From an uncultured Algibacter sp. (GTDB lineage Bacteria; Bacteroidota; Bacteroidia; Flavobacteriales; Flavobacteriaceae): DNA of 64,000 nucleotides. The DNA is taken from NCBI RefSeq assembly GCF_947490405.1, contig NZ_CANLGU010000003.1:310001-374000 (forward strand). Direction: 5' to 3'. The position numbers and the translations under genes were made by a program. The notes below the pieces were generated by a model. The model had not been told where the DNA came from and did not search any database. It saw only the letters and a list, made by a program, of their open reading frames with translations. This document shows, in pieces, positions 1-8,774 of the stretch (positions within the stretch are counted from its first letter, which is position 1; every line of letters starts with the position of its first letter).

Positions 1-213
1 ACCAGGTCCTGAATTTTCTTTAAAATAATAGGATATATTTAGTTTGTTGCTAAATGTTTCTACTACTGCTTTTGAGGTCTTTGTTGATCCGTCTTCCACA
101 ATTACAATTTCAAAAGGTATAGCTCCATCTAAAGCGTTAAAACTCTCCAGAAGTTCTTGAATTTCATCTGGCCTGTTATAAACTGGAATTATAAATGAGT
201 ATTGTAATTGCAT
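1..213 (-). CDS. Glycosyltransferase family 2, N-terminal part (runs off the left edge)
   Basis: The gene starts at 213 and continues beyond the window, so only 71 codons are visible. The translation opens with FIIPVYNRPDEIQELLES and continues with EIVIVEDGST. This is the start of a GT-A fold glycosyltransferase 2 domain: beta-strand 1, then the first nucleotide-sugar contacts, then the VEDGS turn that carries an early conserved aspartate. Such enzymes move a sugar from an activated donor to a lipid or glycan at the cytoplasmic face of the membrane. The acceptor cannot be told, because the DxD region and the C-terminus lie outside the window. Confidence 0.75.
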   Translation of the reverse strand, partial: MQLQYSFIIPVYNRPDEIQELLESFNALDGAIPFEIVIVEDGSTKTSKAVVETFSNKLNISYYFKENSGPG

Positions 214-282
214 GTTACAAATGTAATTAATCTTGTTGCATTTATTGGCAAAGTTGTAATCTCCTTTTAGGTTATACTTTTA

Positions 283-388
283 GTTGGCAGATAGGTGCGA
301 GAGCGATAGTAGTGGTTAGCTTTTGGCGAGGCGTGCATCGAGCCAAAACTAGTAACGGATAGCGCGGTTTTTATTTCAAAAACTCGCC
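283..388 (+). repeat. Dispersed structured repeat, copy A
   Basis: Copy A of a six-member intergenic family, in forward orientation. It shares long stretches with copy D, including TTTTGGCGAGGC and ATCGAGCCAAAACTAGTAA. Its outer ends differ from the family consensus but still pair: GCGAG at 297-301 with CTCGC at 383-387, replacing GCGTTA/TAACGC. The 3' hairpin is GTTTTT/AAAAAC (367-383) instead of the G/C-rich hairpin of other copies. A GTTGGCAG box at 283 is shared with copies C, E (reverse) and, loosely, F. It lies beyond the fabI terminator, between fabI and the glycosyltransferase gene. Confidence 0.85.
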
Positions 389-390
389 AT

Positions 391-420
391 AAAAAAAGCC
401 ACCCTTTTAAAGGCGGCTTT
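391..420 (-). terminator. Rho-independent terminator of fabI
   Basis: On the minus strand AAAGCCGCC pairs with GGTGGCTTT and a run of T follows. One pair is a G-U wobble in the minus transcript but would be an A-C mismatch in a plus transcript, which supports the minus direction and assigns it to fabI. Confidence 0.85.
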
Positions 421-440
421 GTATTATTGAGTATGCTTTT

Positions 441-1259
441 TTATTCTTCTCCTACAAAGGTAGACATTACGGCATCACTTACGCCCATGTTGCTAAATCC
501 ACCATCATTATAAAGGTTTTGCAAAGTAACACGTTTGGTTAAATCGCTAAATAACGACACTGTGTAGTTTGCACAATCCATGGCTGTAGCATTACCAAGT
601 GGCGACATTTTTTCTGCGTAAGAAATAAATCCATCAAACCCTTTTACACCACTTCCAGCTGTTGTTGGTGTTGGCGATTGTGAAATGGTGTTTACTCTTA
701 CTTTTTTGTCTCTTCCGAAGAAATACCCGAAACTACGTGCAATACTTTCTAAATAGGCTTTATTGTCTGCCATATCATTATAATCTGGAAAAACACGTTG
801 TGCTGCCATATAAGTTAATGCTACAATACTTCCCCATTCGTTCATGGCATCTGCCTTGTATAATGTTTGCATTACTTTATGAAAAGACATGGCTGAAACA
901 TCTGTTCCCTTTTGCGTCCAAGCGTAATTTTGATCTGTATAGTGTTTACCCTTTCTAACATTAATTGACATACCAATGGAGTGTAGTACAAAATCAATTT
1001 TACCTCCTAAAATCTCCATAGATTGCTCAACTAAATTTTGCAAATCCTCTTCGGAAGTGGCATCTGCAGGAATAATTTGAGAACCTGTTTTTTCTGCTAA
1101 CTCATTAATTTGCCCCATTCGCATTGCAACTGGTGCATTAGTTAACACAAATTGACCGCCTTCTTCATGAACACGCTCTGCAGTTTTCCAAGCAATTGAA
1201 TTTGAATCTAATGCTCCAAAAATGATTCCTTTTTTTCCTTTTAGTAAATTATATGACAT
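441..1259 (-). CDS. fabI: Enoyl-[acyl-carrier-protein] reductase, NADH-dependent
   Basis: Catalyses the last reduction of the type II fatty-acid elongation cycle in the cytoplasm (trans-2-enoyl-ACP to acyl-ACP with NADH). The 272-residue protein has the divergent SDR nucleotide loop of FabI (GALDSNSIAW, residues 15-24), HSIGMS after beta-strand 4, and the FabI-type catalytic spacing Y160-x6-K167 in YNDMADNK. Length is normal for the family. It is a single-gene unit with its own terminator at 391-420 and a 102-bp gap to recN upstream. The start gives the usual N-terminus MSYNLLKGKKGIIFG. Confidence 0.95.
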   Translation of the reverse strand: MSYNLLKGKKGIIFGALDSNSIAWKTAERVHEEGGQFVLTNAPVAMRMGQINELAEKTGSQIIPADATSEEDLQNLVEQSMEILGGKIDFVLHSIGMSINVRKGKHYTDQNYAWTQKGTDVSAMSFHKVMQTLYKADAMNEWGSIVALTYMAAQRVFPDYNDMADNKAYLESIARSFGYFFGRDKKVRVNTISQSPTPTTAGSGVKGFDGFISYAEKMSPLGNATAMDCANYTVSLFSDLTKRVTLQNLYNDGGFSNMGVSDAVMSTFVGEE

Positions 1260-1361
1260 ATTAGTAAACTATTTTAATTCTTATTTGTTAATTAGTGTGC
1301 TAAGATAATATTAAAATTATGATTTTCTATAATAGATTCTTGCTACTAAAGGCACATCAAG

Positions 1362-3014
1362 CTAGTTGAGCAACTCTTTGGCATGAGCTATTGCCGATGT
1401 AGTTAATTCTGAACCACCAAGCATTTGAGCTATCTCTACAATACGATCGTCATGATTTAATTTAATAAGATTAGTTTGCGTTACCTCACCTACATCTTCT
1501 TTATAAACTTTAAAATGCGAATGGCCTTTGGCAGCAATTTGTGGTAAATGCGTAATTGAAAATACTTGCATGTTCTTACTCATTTGCAGCATAATATCAC
1601 CCATTTTATTTGAAATCTCACCAGAAACTCCTGTATCAATCTCATCAAACATTATTGTTGGAAGCTGAATGTATTTTGATAGTATAGACTTTATAGCTAA
1701 CATGATTCTGGAAAGTTCTCCTCCTGAGGCGGCTTTTTTTAGCGCGTTAAAGCTACCTCCTTTATTTGCTGAAAATAAAAAAGACAGCTCGTCTTTTCCA
1801 TTGCTATAATAAGTATCACTGTTAAATACTTCAATTTTAAACTGTGCATTTGGCATCCCTAACTCTGCTAAAATAGTTTCTAATTGTGACTTTAAAAGCG
1901 GAATAACCTCTAAGCGATTTTTATGAATGGATTTTGAAATTGCATTAAGTTCTTTCTCTTTTGAAGAAATTTCAGTTTGCTTTTTCTTAATTGTATCATC
2001 AAGGTTTTCTGTAACCGACACTTTTTCTTTTAATTGATTTTTTATTCCAATTAACTCCGAAACATCTGAAGCTACATGCTTTTGCATCAAATTATGAATG
2101 ATTTTTAACTTTCCATCAACTACCGCAAGCCTGTTTGGGTCTGCGTCTAAGCCATCCTGTAACTCGTGAATTTCACTGTACAAATCATCCATTTCAATTA
2201 AGCAACTATTTGCTCTATTGAACAGTTCTTCATATTTTGAGGACAAACCTGATAGTTTCTGGAATACAGTCTTCAACGTAGTTAGTGATGTTAAAATACC
2301 AACTTGCTCTTCTCCTAAAAGCTGATAAGCTTCAGCTAGGTTTTCTTGAATACCCTCTATATTATTTAAGGTTTCATATTCTTCTTCTAAAGTTTCTACT
2401 TCGCCTTCAATTAGGTTAGCTTCAGTTAATTCATTTAACAAAAACGTGTTGTAATCATGCTCTTTTATGGCTTCAGCCTGAAAAGATAAAAGCGTATCAT
2501 ATTCTTTTTGGAGGTTTTTATAAACTTGTAACTCTTGTTTATACTTTTCAAGAACTACATCATGATTTGCCAAAGCATCAATTACTTGAAATTGAAAATC
2601 GTTACTTGTAAGTTGAAGGGTTTGATGCTGTGAATGAATATCTATTAAACGTTCTCCTAATAATTGTAGACTGGATAAATTTACTGGTGTATCATTAACA
2701 AACGCTCTAGATTTACCTGATGGTAATATTTCTCTTCTAATAATAGTTTGTGGTTCGTAATCTAAATCTTCAGAATTAAAAAGTTCCTTTAAATTGTAAT
2801 TAGAGATATTAAAAACAGCTTCAATGATACACTTTTTTGATGGCTCTTTTAAACTACTTAAATCTGCACGTTTACCTAAAATTAATGATAAACCACCTAA
2901 AAGTATTGATTTCCCTGCACCAGTTTCGCCAGTAATTATTGAGAATCCATCATTAAAATCTACATGAAGATTATCAATTAATGCATAGTTTTTTATAGAA
3001 AGGGACGTGAGCAT
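1362..3014 (-). CDS. recN: DNA repair protein RecN
   Basis: SMC-like ATPase that acts at double-strand breaks. The N-terminus holds a Walker A motif GETGAGKS (29-36). A long coiled-coil-rich middle (about 160-380) is followed by the ABC signature region GGELSRIMLAIK and Walker B with the D-loop, FDEIDTGVSGE. At 550 residues it matches RecN length. It heads a conserved flavobacterial order (recN, DUF4835, coaBC, rpoZ, bamD, dapA, all minus) as the downstream member, 55 bp after the DUF4835 gene. Confidence 0.95.
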   Translation of the reverse strand: MLTSLSIKNYALIDNLHVDFNDGFSIITGETGAGKSILLGGLSLILGKRADLSSLKEPSKKCIIEAVFNISNYNLKELFNSEDLDYEPQTIIRREILPSGKSRAFVNDTPVNLSSLQLLGERLIDIHSQHQTLQLTSNDFQFQVIDALANHDVVLEKYKQELQVYKNLQKEYDTLLSFQAEAIKEHDYNTFLLNELTEANLIEGEVETLEEEYETLNNIEGIQENLAEAYQLLGEEQVGILTSLTTLKTVFQKLSGLSSKYEELFNRANSCLIEMDDLYSEIHELQDGLDADPNRLAVVDGKLKIIHNLMQKHVASDVSELIGIKNQLKEKVSVTENLDDTIKKKQTEISSKEKELNAISKSIHKNRLEVIPLLKSQLETILAELGMPNAQFKIEVFNSDTYYSNGKDELSFLFSANKGGSFNALKKAASGGELSRIMLAIKSILSKYIQLPTIMFDEIDTGVSGEISNKMGDIMLQMSKNMQVFSITHLPQIAAKGHSHFKVYKEDVGEVTQTNLIKLNHDDRIVEIAQMLGGSELTTSAIAHAKELLN

Positions 3015-3069
3015 ATTGTATTATAAGTTAACAATTAGAATGAACCAATTTAAACTTTTTTAGTAAAAA

Positions 3070-3960
3070 TCAATATTTAATATTTTGCCATTTACTACTG
3101 TGCATTGGTGCAATACGCTGTAAGGTTTCTTTTAATTTCACGATGTTTACGTTAGGACCATCTGTAAAAATTTGCTCAACTTCTTCCGCTTTAGCATCAA
3201 AAAACGTACGTAACAGAAAAGAATTTGGTCTACGAGCATTCATAGCTTGAAATTTCTCTAAAGCTTTAGCAACAGCCTCTTTACCAGCTTTAACATCATC
3301 ACTCATAACATCCAATCCGTTTCTGTGATAGTCATATATAACATTCCGAAATTCTTTAAAGGTTGGAGATAACACATTATCGATTAACGTAAAACGACTT
3401 TGCAACCCATCTTCCAATTTCCATCCTTTAAAATTTCCTTGCTGCGAGTAATTGGTAATTATCTGAGCTTGTTTATAATAATCATCACCTCCTTTTTCTT
3501 CAAATGAATCCGCGTCTAAAGCCAAAATCATATTTATATGAAATGCTAAAACTGAAATTAAATTAGATTCAAATTGAGATGGATTATATATTAAATTTTG
3601 AAATTCTAAATATCTGAAGTTAAAATCTTTATCATTAAAGTTGTAAAGTGGTGTACTGAAAGAAGATCCATATATTGGTCTTGACGATTGCACTTGTAAT
3701 GTGGCTTGAAAGGTTTCGCCACTGTATTGGGTAACATTAATAAACATATTGCAACTAATACGTTCTTGATCTTTAAATGTTTTTTTAGTCCACTTAGTGT
3801 TATTAACAAACTCATTGAGTTGCTTTTCTAAAGTTTTAAAAATTGGAAAATTCTCGTTACCTGTTTGTTCTGCATTTACAACAACATTACAATTTAATTC
3901 TTGTGAAAACCCGGTTAAACTCAGGAAAACTATTAATATAACTAGAATATTACGCATCAA
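3070..3960 (-). CDS. DUF4835 family secreted protein
   Basis: A 296-residue protein with a signal peptide (hydrophobic residues 4-17, then FSQE as the likely cleavage area), so it is probably periplasmic or outer-membrane associated. No catalytic motif is recognised. I assign the DUF4835 family from its sequence style and its fixed place between coaBC and recN in flavobacteria. Its start overlaps the end of coaBC by 11 bp, so the two are translationally coupled. A second in-frame ATG one codon later is equally good. Function is unknown. Confidence 0.75.
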   Translation of the reverse strand: MMRNILVILIVFLSLTGFSQELNCNVVVNAEQTGNENFPIFKTLEKQLNEFVNNTKWTKKTFKDQERISCNMFINVTQYSGETFQATLQVQSSRPIYGSSFSTPLYNFNDKDFNFRYLEFQNLIYNPSQFESNLISVLAFHINMILALDADSFEEKGGDDYYKQAQIITNYSQQGNFKGWKLEDGLQSRFTLIDNVLSPTFKEFRNVIYDYHRNGLDVMSDDVKAGKEAVAKALEKFQAMNARRPNSFLLRTFFDAKAEEVEQIFTDGPNVNIVKLKETLQRIAPMHSSKWQNIKY

Positions 3961-5164
3961 TTTCTGATATAATTTTATTTAATAAATCTGAAGCAACTTC
4001 AGTTTTTGATTTTAACTGAAACGCTGTAACATTACCTTTGTCATCAAGAAATGTTACTTTGTTTGTATCTGTTTTAAAACCAGCTCCTTTATCATTTAAC
4101 GAATTTAATACAATTAAATTTAAATGCTTTTTTGTTAATTTCCCTTTAGCATTCTCTAATTCGTTATTGGTCTCTAGGGCAAATCCCACTAAATATTGCT
4201 GCTTTTTAATGTCTCCTAAAGATGCCAATATATCTTTAGTTTTTTCCAACTCTAAAACTAACGTATTAGAAGTCTTTTTTATTTTCTGTGTTGCTACTTC
4301 TTTTAGAGTAAAATCTGCTACAGCAGCTGAAAGAATAGCAATATCTGTTGTTTTGAAATGCTTATGTACCTCATCGTACATGTTCTGAGCACTCACAACA
4401 GGCTTTACATGTATTAAACTATGCGACACCTTTTGATATGTTGGTCCTGTAACCAAAATAACTTCAGCTCCTTTATTTGCAGCAGCCTTAGCTATTTCAA
4501 ACCCCATTTTACCGCTGGAATGATTTCCTATAAATCTTACAGGATCAATAGCCTCATAAGTTGGGCCGGCAGTAATTAAGACTTTTTTTCCACGCAGTGG
4601 AAGCTTATCTAAAATATCACTCTCTATAAACGTAACAATATCCTCAGGCTCAGCCATTCTTCCCTGACCTACTAACCCACTGGCTAATTCGCCACTGGTA
4701 GCTGGAATCATAATATTTCCAAAATTTTTAAGTTTTTCAAAAGATTGGAGTGTCGATGGATGTTTATACATATCCAAATCCATAGCTGGTGCAAAATAAA
4801 CAGGGCATTTTGCAGATAAATATGTTGCTAGCAATAAATTATCACTCGTACCATTGGACATTTTCGACAAGGTATTCGCTGTTGCTGGTGCAACAACAAA
4901 TAAATCTGCCCAAAGCCCTAAGTCTACATGATTATTCCAAACAGCGTTATCATCTTCTTCATTTGTGAAAGATGAATGTACAGGATGCTTTGATAAAGTT
5001 GATAAGGTTAATGGAGTTATAAAATCTTTAGCAGCAGGAGTCATCACCACCTTTACCTCTGCCCCTGATTTTATAAATAACCGCACTAAAGATGCTGTTT
5101 TATAAGCAGCAATGCCAGCAGTAATGCCAAGTAATATTTTCTTTCCGCCTAGTATACTCATCAA
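3950..5164 (-). CDS. coaBC: Bifunctional phosphopantothenoylcysteine decarboxylase / phosphopantothenate-cysteine ligase
   Basis: Makes 4'-phosphopantetheine for coenzyme A in two steps. The N-terminal CoaC flavoprotein domain (about 1-185) keeps the catalytic histidine H79 in HVDLGLWAD. The usual PxMNxxMW motif reads PAMDLDMY (D129 for Asn), and the usual ACG motif reads ELASGLVGQGRM (S162 for Cys). The C-terminal CoaB domain has AGPTYEAIDPVRFI, NHSSGKMG and AAVADF. At 404 residues, both domains are complete. The two CoaC substitutions look lineage-typical to me rather than damage, but they change residues shown to be important in the E. coli enzyme. Initiation may be at either of two adjacent ATG codons. 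Confidence 0.93.
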   Translation of the reverse strand: MMSILGGKKILLGITAGIAAYKTASLVRLFIKSGAEVKVVMTPAAKDFITPLTLSTLSKHPVHSSFTNEEDDNAVWNNHVDLGLWADLFVVAPATANTLSKMSNGTSDNLLLATYLSAKCPVYFAPAMDLDMYKHPSTLQSFEKLKNFGNIMIPATSGELASGLVGQGRMAEPEDIVTFIESDILDKLPLRGKKVLITAGPTYEAIDPVRFIGNHSSGKMGFEIAKAAANKGAEVILVTGPTYQKVSHSLIHVKPVVSAQNMYDEVHKHFKTTDIAILSAAVADFTLKEVATQKIKKTSNTLVLELEKTKDILASLGDIKKQQYLVGFALETNNELENAKGKLTKKHLNLIVLNSLNDKGAGFKTDTNKVTFLDDKGNVTAFQLKSKTEVASDLLNKIISEIDA

Positions 5165-5189
5165 TAAAGTGTGGTTTTAATAACCAAAC

Positions 5190-5227
5190 AAACTCCAACG
5201 CCATTTATTAAAACGGTATTGGAGTTT
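5190..5227 (-). other. Stem-loop between rpoZ and coaBC
   Basis: AAACTCCAA at 5190-5198 pairs with TTGGAGTTT at 5219-5227, a 9-bp perfect stem with a partly pairable loop. It follows the rpoZ stop codon by 25 bp on the minus strand. The following T-run is interrupted (GTTTGTTTGG), so it may be a weak terminator, an attenuator or a processing site within the operon. Confidence 0.55.
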
Positions 5228-5252
5228 ATTTAATGGTGCTTAAATTTAGAAA

Positions 5253-5582
5253 TTATTCTTGAGAATCTTCCTCAGTATTTCTAAAATAAATTTTATCTGT
5301 CAACCATTCTTGAACAGCTAATGCATGAGGCTTAGGCAGTTTCTCATAAAACTTAGAAACCTCAATTTGCTCTTTGTTTTCAAAGATTTCCTCAAGACTA
5401 TCATTGTAAGTAGCAAACTCCTCTAACTTATCAATAAGTTCTTTTTTAATCTCTGTGTTAATTTGTTCAGCGCGTCTGGATATGATAGAAATTGACTCGT
5501 AGATATTCTCTGTTGGCTCATCTATTTGATTTCTATCATACGTTACCGTATTAACTGGAGCATTAGTTTTTTTTAAATCCAT
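5253..5582 (-). CDS. rpoZ: RNA polymerase omega-type subunit (Bacteroidota Rpb6-like)
   Basis: A 109-residue protein containing ENIYESISIISRRAEQIN, the omega/Rpb6 core helix that clamps the beta' C-terminus. This is followed by an acidic helical tail specific to Bacteroidota. It lies 11 bp downstream of bamD and upstream of coaBC, the position where flavobacteria keep their omega subunit. It should aid assembly and stability of RNA polymerase. The divergence from proteobacterial omega makes the family call less certain than the neighbourhood does. Confidence 0.82.
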   Translation of the reverse strand: MDLKKTNAPVNTVTYDRNQIDEPTENIYESISIISRRAEQINTEIKKELIDKLEEFATYNDSLEEIFENKEQIEVSKFYEKLPKPHALAVQEWLTDKIYFRNTEEDSQE

Positions 5583-5593
5583 CCTTTTATAAT

Positions 5594-6433
5594 TTAACTT
5601 TTGGTGCTGTAATTGTTTAATTCCTTGCTTATTTCTGATGCCATTTCCTTAACATCCTCTATATATTTTGATTCAGCATAAGCTTCAATAAAAGCTTGTG
5701 AGTACTCTTTTGCTGTTTCTAAACGTTGCTTTTTTAGGTAAATAATTCCTTTTTGTATGGTATTTTTAACTTCTACGCTATTTATTGCTAACTTGTATGC
5801 TGAATCCAACCTATAAAACAAAGCATCTTCACGAAGTCTTGATCCTGGGAACTCAAATATAAAATTATCAAAAGATCTTACAGAGGCAGGGTAATCTGAT
5901 ATATGATTAAATTGTTTTGCTATTTCATAAGCCTTTTTCTCGAGTTTAAAATCTAATTCTTGTATTAGTGTATTAGCATCAGAAACATATTCGGAATCAG
6001 GAAATAGGTTTATGAATTCTTGCAACTTCTCAATAGCTTCTTTCGTTTCTGTTTGGTCTTTACTAAAAATAGGAGATAATTGATAATAACTCCTTGCTCC
6101 AAAAAATGAAGTTTCTTCTAATTTTTCGCTCTTAGGATAACTTGATGCAAAACGCTCAAATTGATAGCCTGCCACATAAAAGTCTTTCATTTTATAAAAT
6201 GTATTAGAGTATAAATACATTAACTTTTCTGCCTGTGGCTTCCCTCTATAGTTTGGTACTATTTGAGCAAAAAGTCTATTCGCTTTTTCAAATTTGCCTT
6301 GGTTATATAATTCTTCCCCCATTTTAAATTTTTTAGCAACAGCATCTTCACCATCAGCCTTTAGAACTTTCTGGTATTCGCTACAGCCACTTAAAATGAC
6401 TAATGAAAATATGATGTAGAGAAATTTATTCAT
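5594..6433 (-). CDS. bamD: Outer membrane protein assembly factor BamD (lipoprotein)
   Basis: Lipoprotein of the BAM complex that inserts beta-barrel proteins in the outer membrane. The chosen start MNKFLYIIFSLVILSGC gives a lipobox LSGC with the lipidated Cys at residue 17. TPR-like helical repeats follow (EELYNQGKFEKANRLFAQ, NTFYKMKDFYVAGYQFERF, EKLQEFINLFPDSEYV). An in-frame ATG at 6451 would add six residues. However, a -7-like box TAATTTTG ends only 2 nt before that ATG, so the transcript should start inside or after it, which favours 6433. It is followed directly by rpoZ. Confidence 0.92.
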   Translation of the reverse strand: MNKFLYIIFSLVILSGCSEYQKVLKADGEDAVAKKFKMGEELYNQGKFEKANRLFAQIVPNYRGKPQAEKLMYLYSNTFYKMKDFYVAGYQFERFASSYPKSEKLEETSFFGARSYYQLSPIFSKDQTETKEAIEKLQEFINLFPDSEYVSDANTLIQELDFKLEKKAYEIAKQFNHISDYPASVRSFDNFIFEFPGSRLREDALFYRLDSAYKLAINSVEVKNTIQKGIIYLKKQRLETAKEYSQAFIEAYAESKYIEDVKEMASEISKELNNYSTKS

Positions 6434-6452
6434 AGATTTTAAATACAGCATG

Positions 6453-6460
6453 CAAAATTA
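6453..6460 (-). promoter_or_regulatory. -7 box upstream of bamD (decides the start)
   Basis: TAATTTTG fits the Bacteroidota -7 consensus TAnnTTTG. The -33 position 19 bp upstream reads TTT rather than TTG, so the match is partial. The predicted transcript begins near 6447, downstream of the first ATG at 6451. Confidence 0.5.
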
Positions 6461-6551
6461 CGCTATTTATATGGATTTTAAAAATATAATTTCTTTGCTA
6501 AAATAACGGCTAAAACTTAGTAATTGTATGGTTTAAGTAATATTTAACACA

Positions 6552-7430
6552 CTAAAAAGAACGAGCAAAATCTGCTATTTTGGATTTTAAGGCATTTGAT
6601 GCTGGTACTAATGGTAATCTTACGATATCTTGACATAGATTTAAGGCTTCAAATACAGCTTTAATTCCAGCTGGGTTATTCTCTTCAAAAATATAACCTA
6701 TAACATCAATAAGTTTATAATGAAGCTTGTAAGCAGCTTCTGTTTCACCTTTTAGTCCTAAGCGAATCATGTTTGAAAATTCTTTTGGAAACGCTTGACC
6801 AATTACAGAAATGACACCTGAGCCACCTGCTAAGGTTACCCCTAGAGCTAAATCATCATCACCAGAAATAATTAAAAAATCTTTAGGTTTATTATTTATG
6901 AGCTCTAAATACTGTGTGGTATTGTTTCCTGCTTCCTTAACTGCTATTATGTTATCAAAATCGTTGGCTAATCTCAATGTGGTTTCAACCTCAACATTCT
7001 TAGAAGTTCGCCCAGGTACATTGTACAAAATAATATCAATCGGAGAAGCTTCAGCAATAGCTTTAAAATGCTGATAAATACCTTCTTGAGTAGGTTTGCT
7101 ATAATAAGGAGAAACTGATAAAATAGCATCAATACCACTTAAGTCTGTAGATTTTATTTCATCAATTACAGCCATGGTATTATTACCACCAATACCTAGA
7201 ACTAATGGTAATCTTCCATTATTAGCTATTGAAATAGTAGCAACAACATCTTTCTTCTCTTGTTTGGTTAATGTTACACTTTCCCCTGTTGTTCCACAAA
7301 TAACAAGGTAATCCGTACCATTTTCAATATTGTAATTAACAATATTGGTTAATGCTTCATGATCGATACTTAAATCAGAATTAAATGGTGTAACCAACGC
7401 AACTCCCGTTCCTACAAACTTACTATTCAT
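6552..7430 (-). CDS. dapA: 4-hydroxy-tetrahydrodipicolinate synthase
   Basis: Condenses pyruvate with aspartate semialdehyde, the first committed step to diaminopimelate and lysine. This TIM-barrel class I aldolase of 292 residues has CGTTGE (45-50), the proton-relay Y136 in YNVPGRT, and the Schiff-base K165 in VKEAGNN. All key residues are present. A 2-bp gap separates it from the DUF6913 gene upstream, so the two are probably cotranscribed. dapF, another enzyme of the same pathway, is at 23.5-24.3 kb. Confidence 0.95.
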   Translation of the reverse strand: MNSKFVGTGVALVTPFNSDLSIDHEALTNIVNYNIENGTDYLVICGTTGESVTLTKQEKKDVVATISIANNGRLPLVLGIGGNNTMAVIDEIKSTDLSGIDAILSVSPYYSKPTQEGIYQHFKAIAEASPIDIILYNVPGRTSKNVEVETTLRLANDFDNIIAVKEAGNNTTQYLELINNKPKDFLIISGDDDLALGVTLAGGSGVISVIGQAFPKEFSNMIRLGLKGETEAAYKLHYKLIDVIGYIFEENNPAGIKAVFEALNLCQDIVRLPLVPASNALKSKIADFARSF

Positions 7431-7432
7431 TA

Positions 7433-7954
7433 TTACTTAATTTTTTTTAAAATGGTTAGATATTTAAAAACTTCCTCTTTAAAGAGGTTAAATTGTTTTA
7501 AACTTGTTTTTATTATTAAATCATTTAAACGCTCGTCAGACTGCAATATGCCTATCTTAAATTTAGCTTTAGATTCAGCAGTTATCAATTTAAGCTCAAA
7601 AACTTCTTTTTCGTAGTAGCTAATTAAAACATCAAATGGTGTATCTAAAAACGCTTTGAGTTCCATATTTTTAATGACACCATTCCATCCAAAATCTTTT
7701 GGATTATAGCATTCATCCCAGGAATGAATATCATCTTTTTTACTTGAAGAAAAAGCTATAATTTTCAACCTATTTGGTCTTACTTTAATATAATCAGCTA
7801 ATTCCCTGAACACCTCAAAGTCATTAATTTCATCAGTATTTAAGATAACTCCTAAACTAACTACTTCATCAGCATTCACATTTACCTTGCGTTCTGCTAA
7901 CAATTTGTTTAGGTACTTTTTATTAGATTTTTGTTTAAAACCCTTTAAAATCAT
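7433..7954 (-). CDS. Conserved hypothetical protein (DUF6913-like)
   Basis: A 173-residue soluble alpha/beta protein without signal peptide. It starts with the basic stretch MILKGFKQKSNKKYLNKLL and contains VVSLGVILNTDEINDFEVF and PFDVLISYYEKE. I recognise it as a flavobacterial conserved family, probably DUF6913, usually beside dapA. It shows no catalytic motif. The coupling to dapA (2-bp gap) is seen in the sequence; its function is unknown. Confidence 0.65.
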   Translation of the reverse strand: MILKGFKQKSNKKYLNKLLAERKVNVNADEVVSLGVILNTDEINDFEVFRELADYIKVRPNRLKIIAFSSSKKDDIHSWDECYNPKDFGWNGVIKNMELKAFLDTPFDVLISYYEKEVFELKLITAESKAKFKIGILQSDERLNDLIIKTSLKQFNLFKEEVFKYLTILKKIK

Positions 7955-7981
7955 TTATCTTTATACTTTGCGCAAAGGTAG

Positions 7982-8012
7982 CAAAAGTACATTCAAAAAT
8001 TAGCTTATTCAA
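7982..8012 (-). promoter_or_regulatory. Promoter of the DUF6913-dapA unit
   Basis: On the minus strand TTG (8010-8012), a 20-bp spacer, then TACTTTTG (7982-7989). A second overlapping -7-like box TACCTTTG lies at 7973-7980 but lacks a -33. The -33 overlaps the start codon of the divergent plus-strand gene at 8012. Confidence 0.5.
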
Positions 8013-8770
8013 TGAGGTTTACACATTTCCTTTTTTTGTTATATTTTTTAAGTTTTCTGAATTGTAAAGATGAAAAACTAAAAATTATAAAAATTGAAGG
8101 ACAACAAATTATAATCTCAGATTCTCTTATTCTAGATGGAGAAATTGAAAACTTTATTAAACCTTTTAGAGATAATATTCAAAAAGATTTAGATAGTATT
8201 TTAGCATATTCAGCAGGAACTTACTCTAAAACTGATGGGGAATTAAATACGGCTGTAGGTAATTTTATGGCTGACGCTATTTATAGTGAGGCTAATCCAA
8301 TTTTTAAAAGCAGAACAGGGCACGACATTGACATGGTAATATTTAACCACGGTGCGATTAGATCTGCCTTAAACAAAGGAAATGTTTCTAAAAGGACCGC
8401 TTTTGAGCTGATGCCTTTTGAAAATACTGTGGTAGTTATCGCAATTAAAGGTACTCAAATTGACAGTTTAATTGATTTTTTAAGAACATCTAAAACCGCA
8501 CACCCCGTTTCCAAGCTTAAATTGGTTTTAAATCAAGAATTCAAAATAATGGAGGCCAAAATAAAAGGAAAAAACATCGATAAAAATAGAATCTATTACG
8601 TCGCAACTAGTAATTATGTATATAGTGGTGGTGATAATATGTCATTTTTTAAACCAAACGATAGCGTTTACAGATTAGATTACAAAATCAGAAATACTTT
8701 GATTGATAAGTTTATTAAACTTGACACCATAGAACCTGTTATTGACGATCGATTTATTCAAATTAAATAA
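8012..8770 (+). CDS. 5'-nucleotidase C-terminal domain lipoprotein
   Basis: A 252-residue protein equal to the substrate-binding (C-terminal) half of UshA-type 5'-nucleotidases. GNFMADAIY, FNHGAIRSAL and ELMPFENTVVV are the characteristic adenosine-binding-domain blocks, and YVATSNYVYSGGD is near the end. The N-terminus has a lipobox-like LSFLNC at the end of a hydrophobic segment, so it is likely an envelope lipoprotein. The metallophosphatase half is encoded separately 4 bp downstream. The pair most likely forms one two-subunit nucleotidase. Confidence 0.85.
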   Translation: MRFTHFLFLLYFLSFLNCKDEKLKIIKIEGQQIIISDSLILDGEIENFIKPFRDNIQKDLDSILAYSAGTYSKTDGELNTAVGNFMADAIYSEANPIFKSRTGHDIDMVIFNHGAIRSALNKGNVSKRTAFELMPFENTVVVIAIKGTQIDSLIDFLRTSKTAHPVSKLKLVLNQEFKIMEAKIKGKNIDKNRIYYVATSNYVYSGGDNMSFFKPNDSVYRLDYKIRNTLIDKFIKLDTIEPVIDDRFIQIK

Positions 8771-8774
8771 ACTC

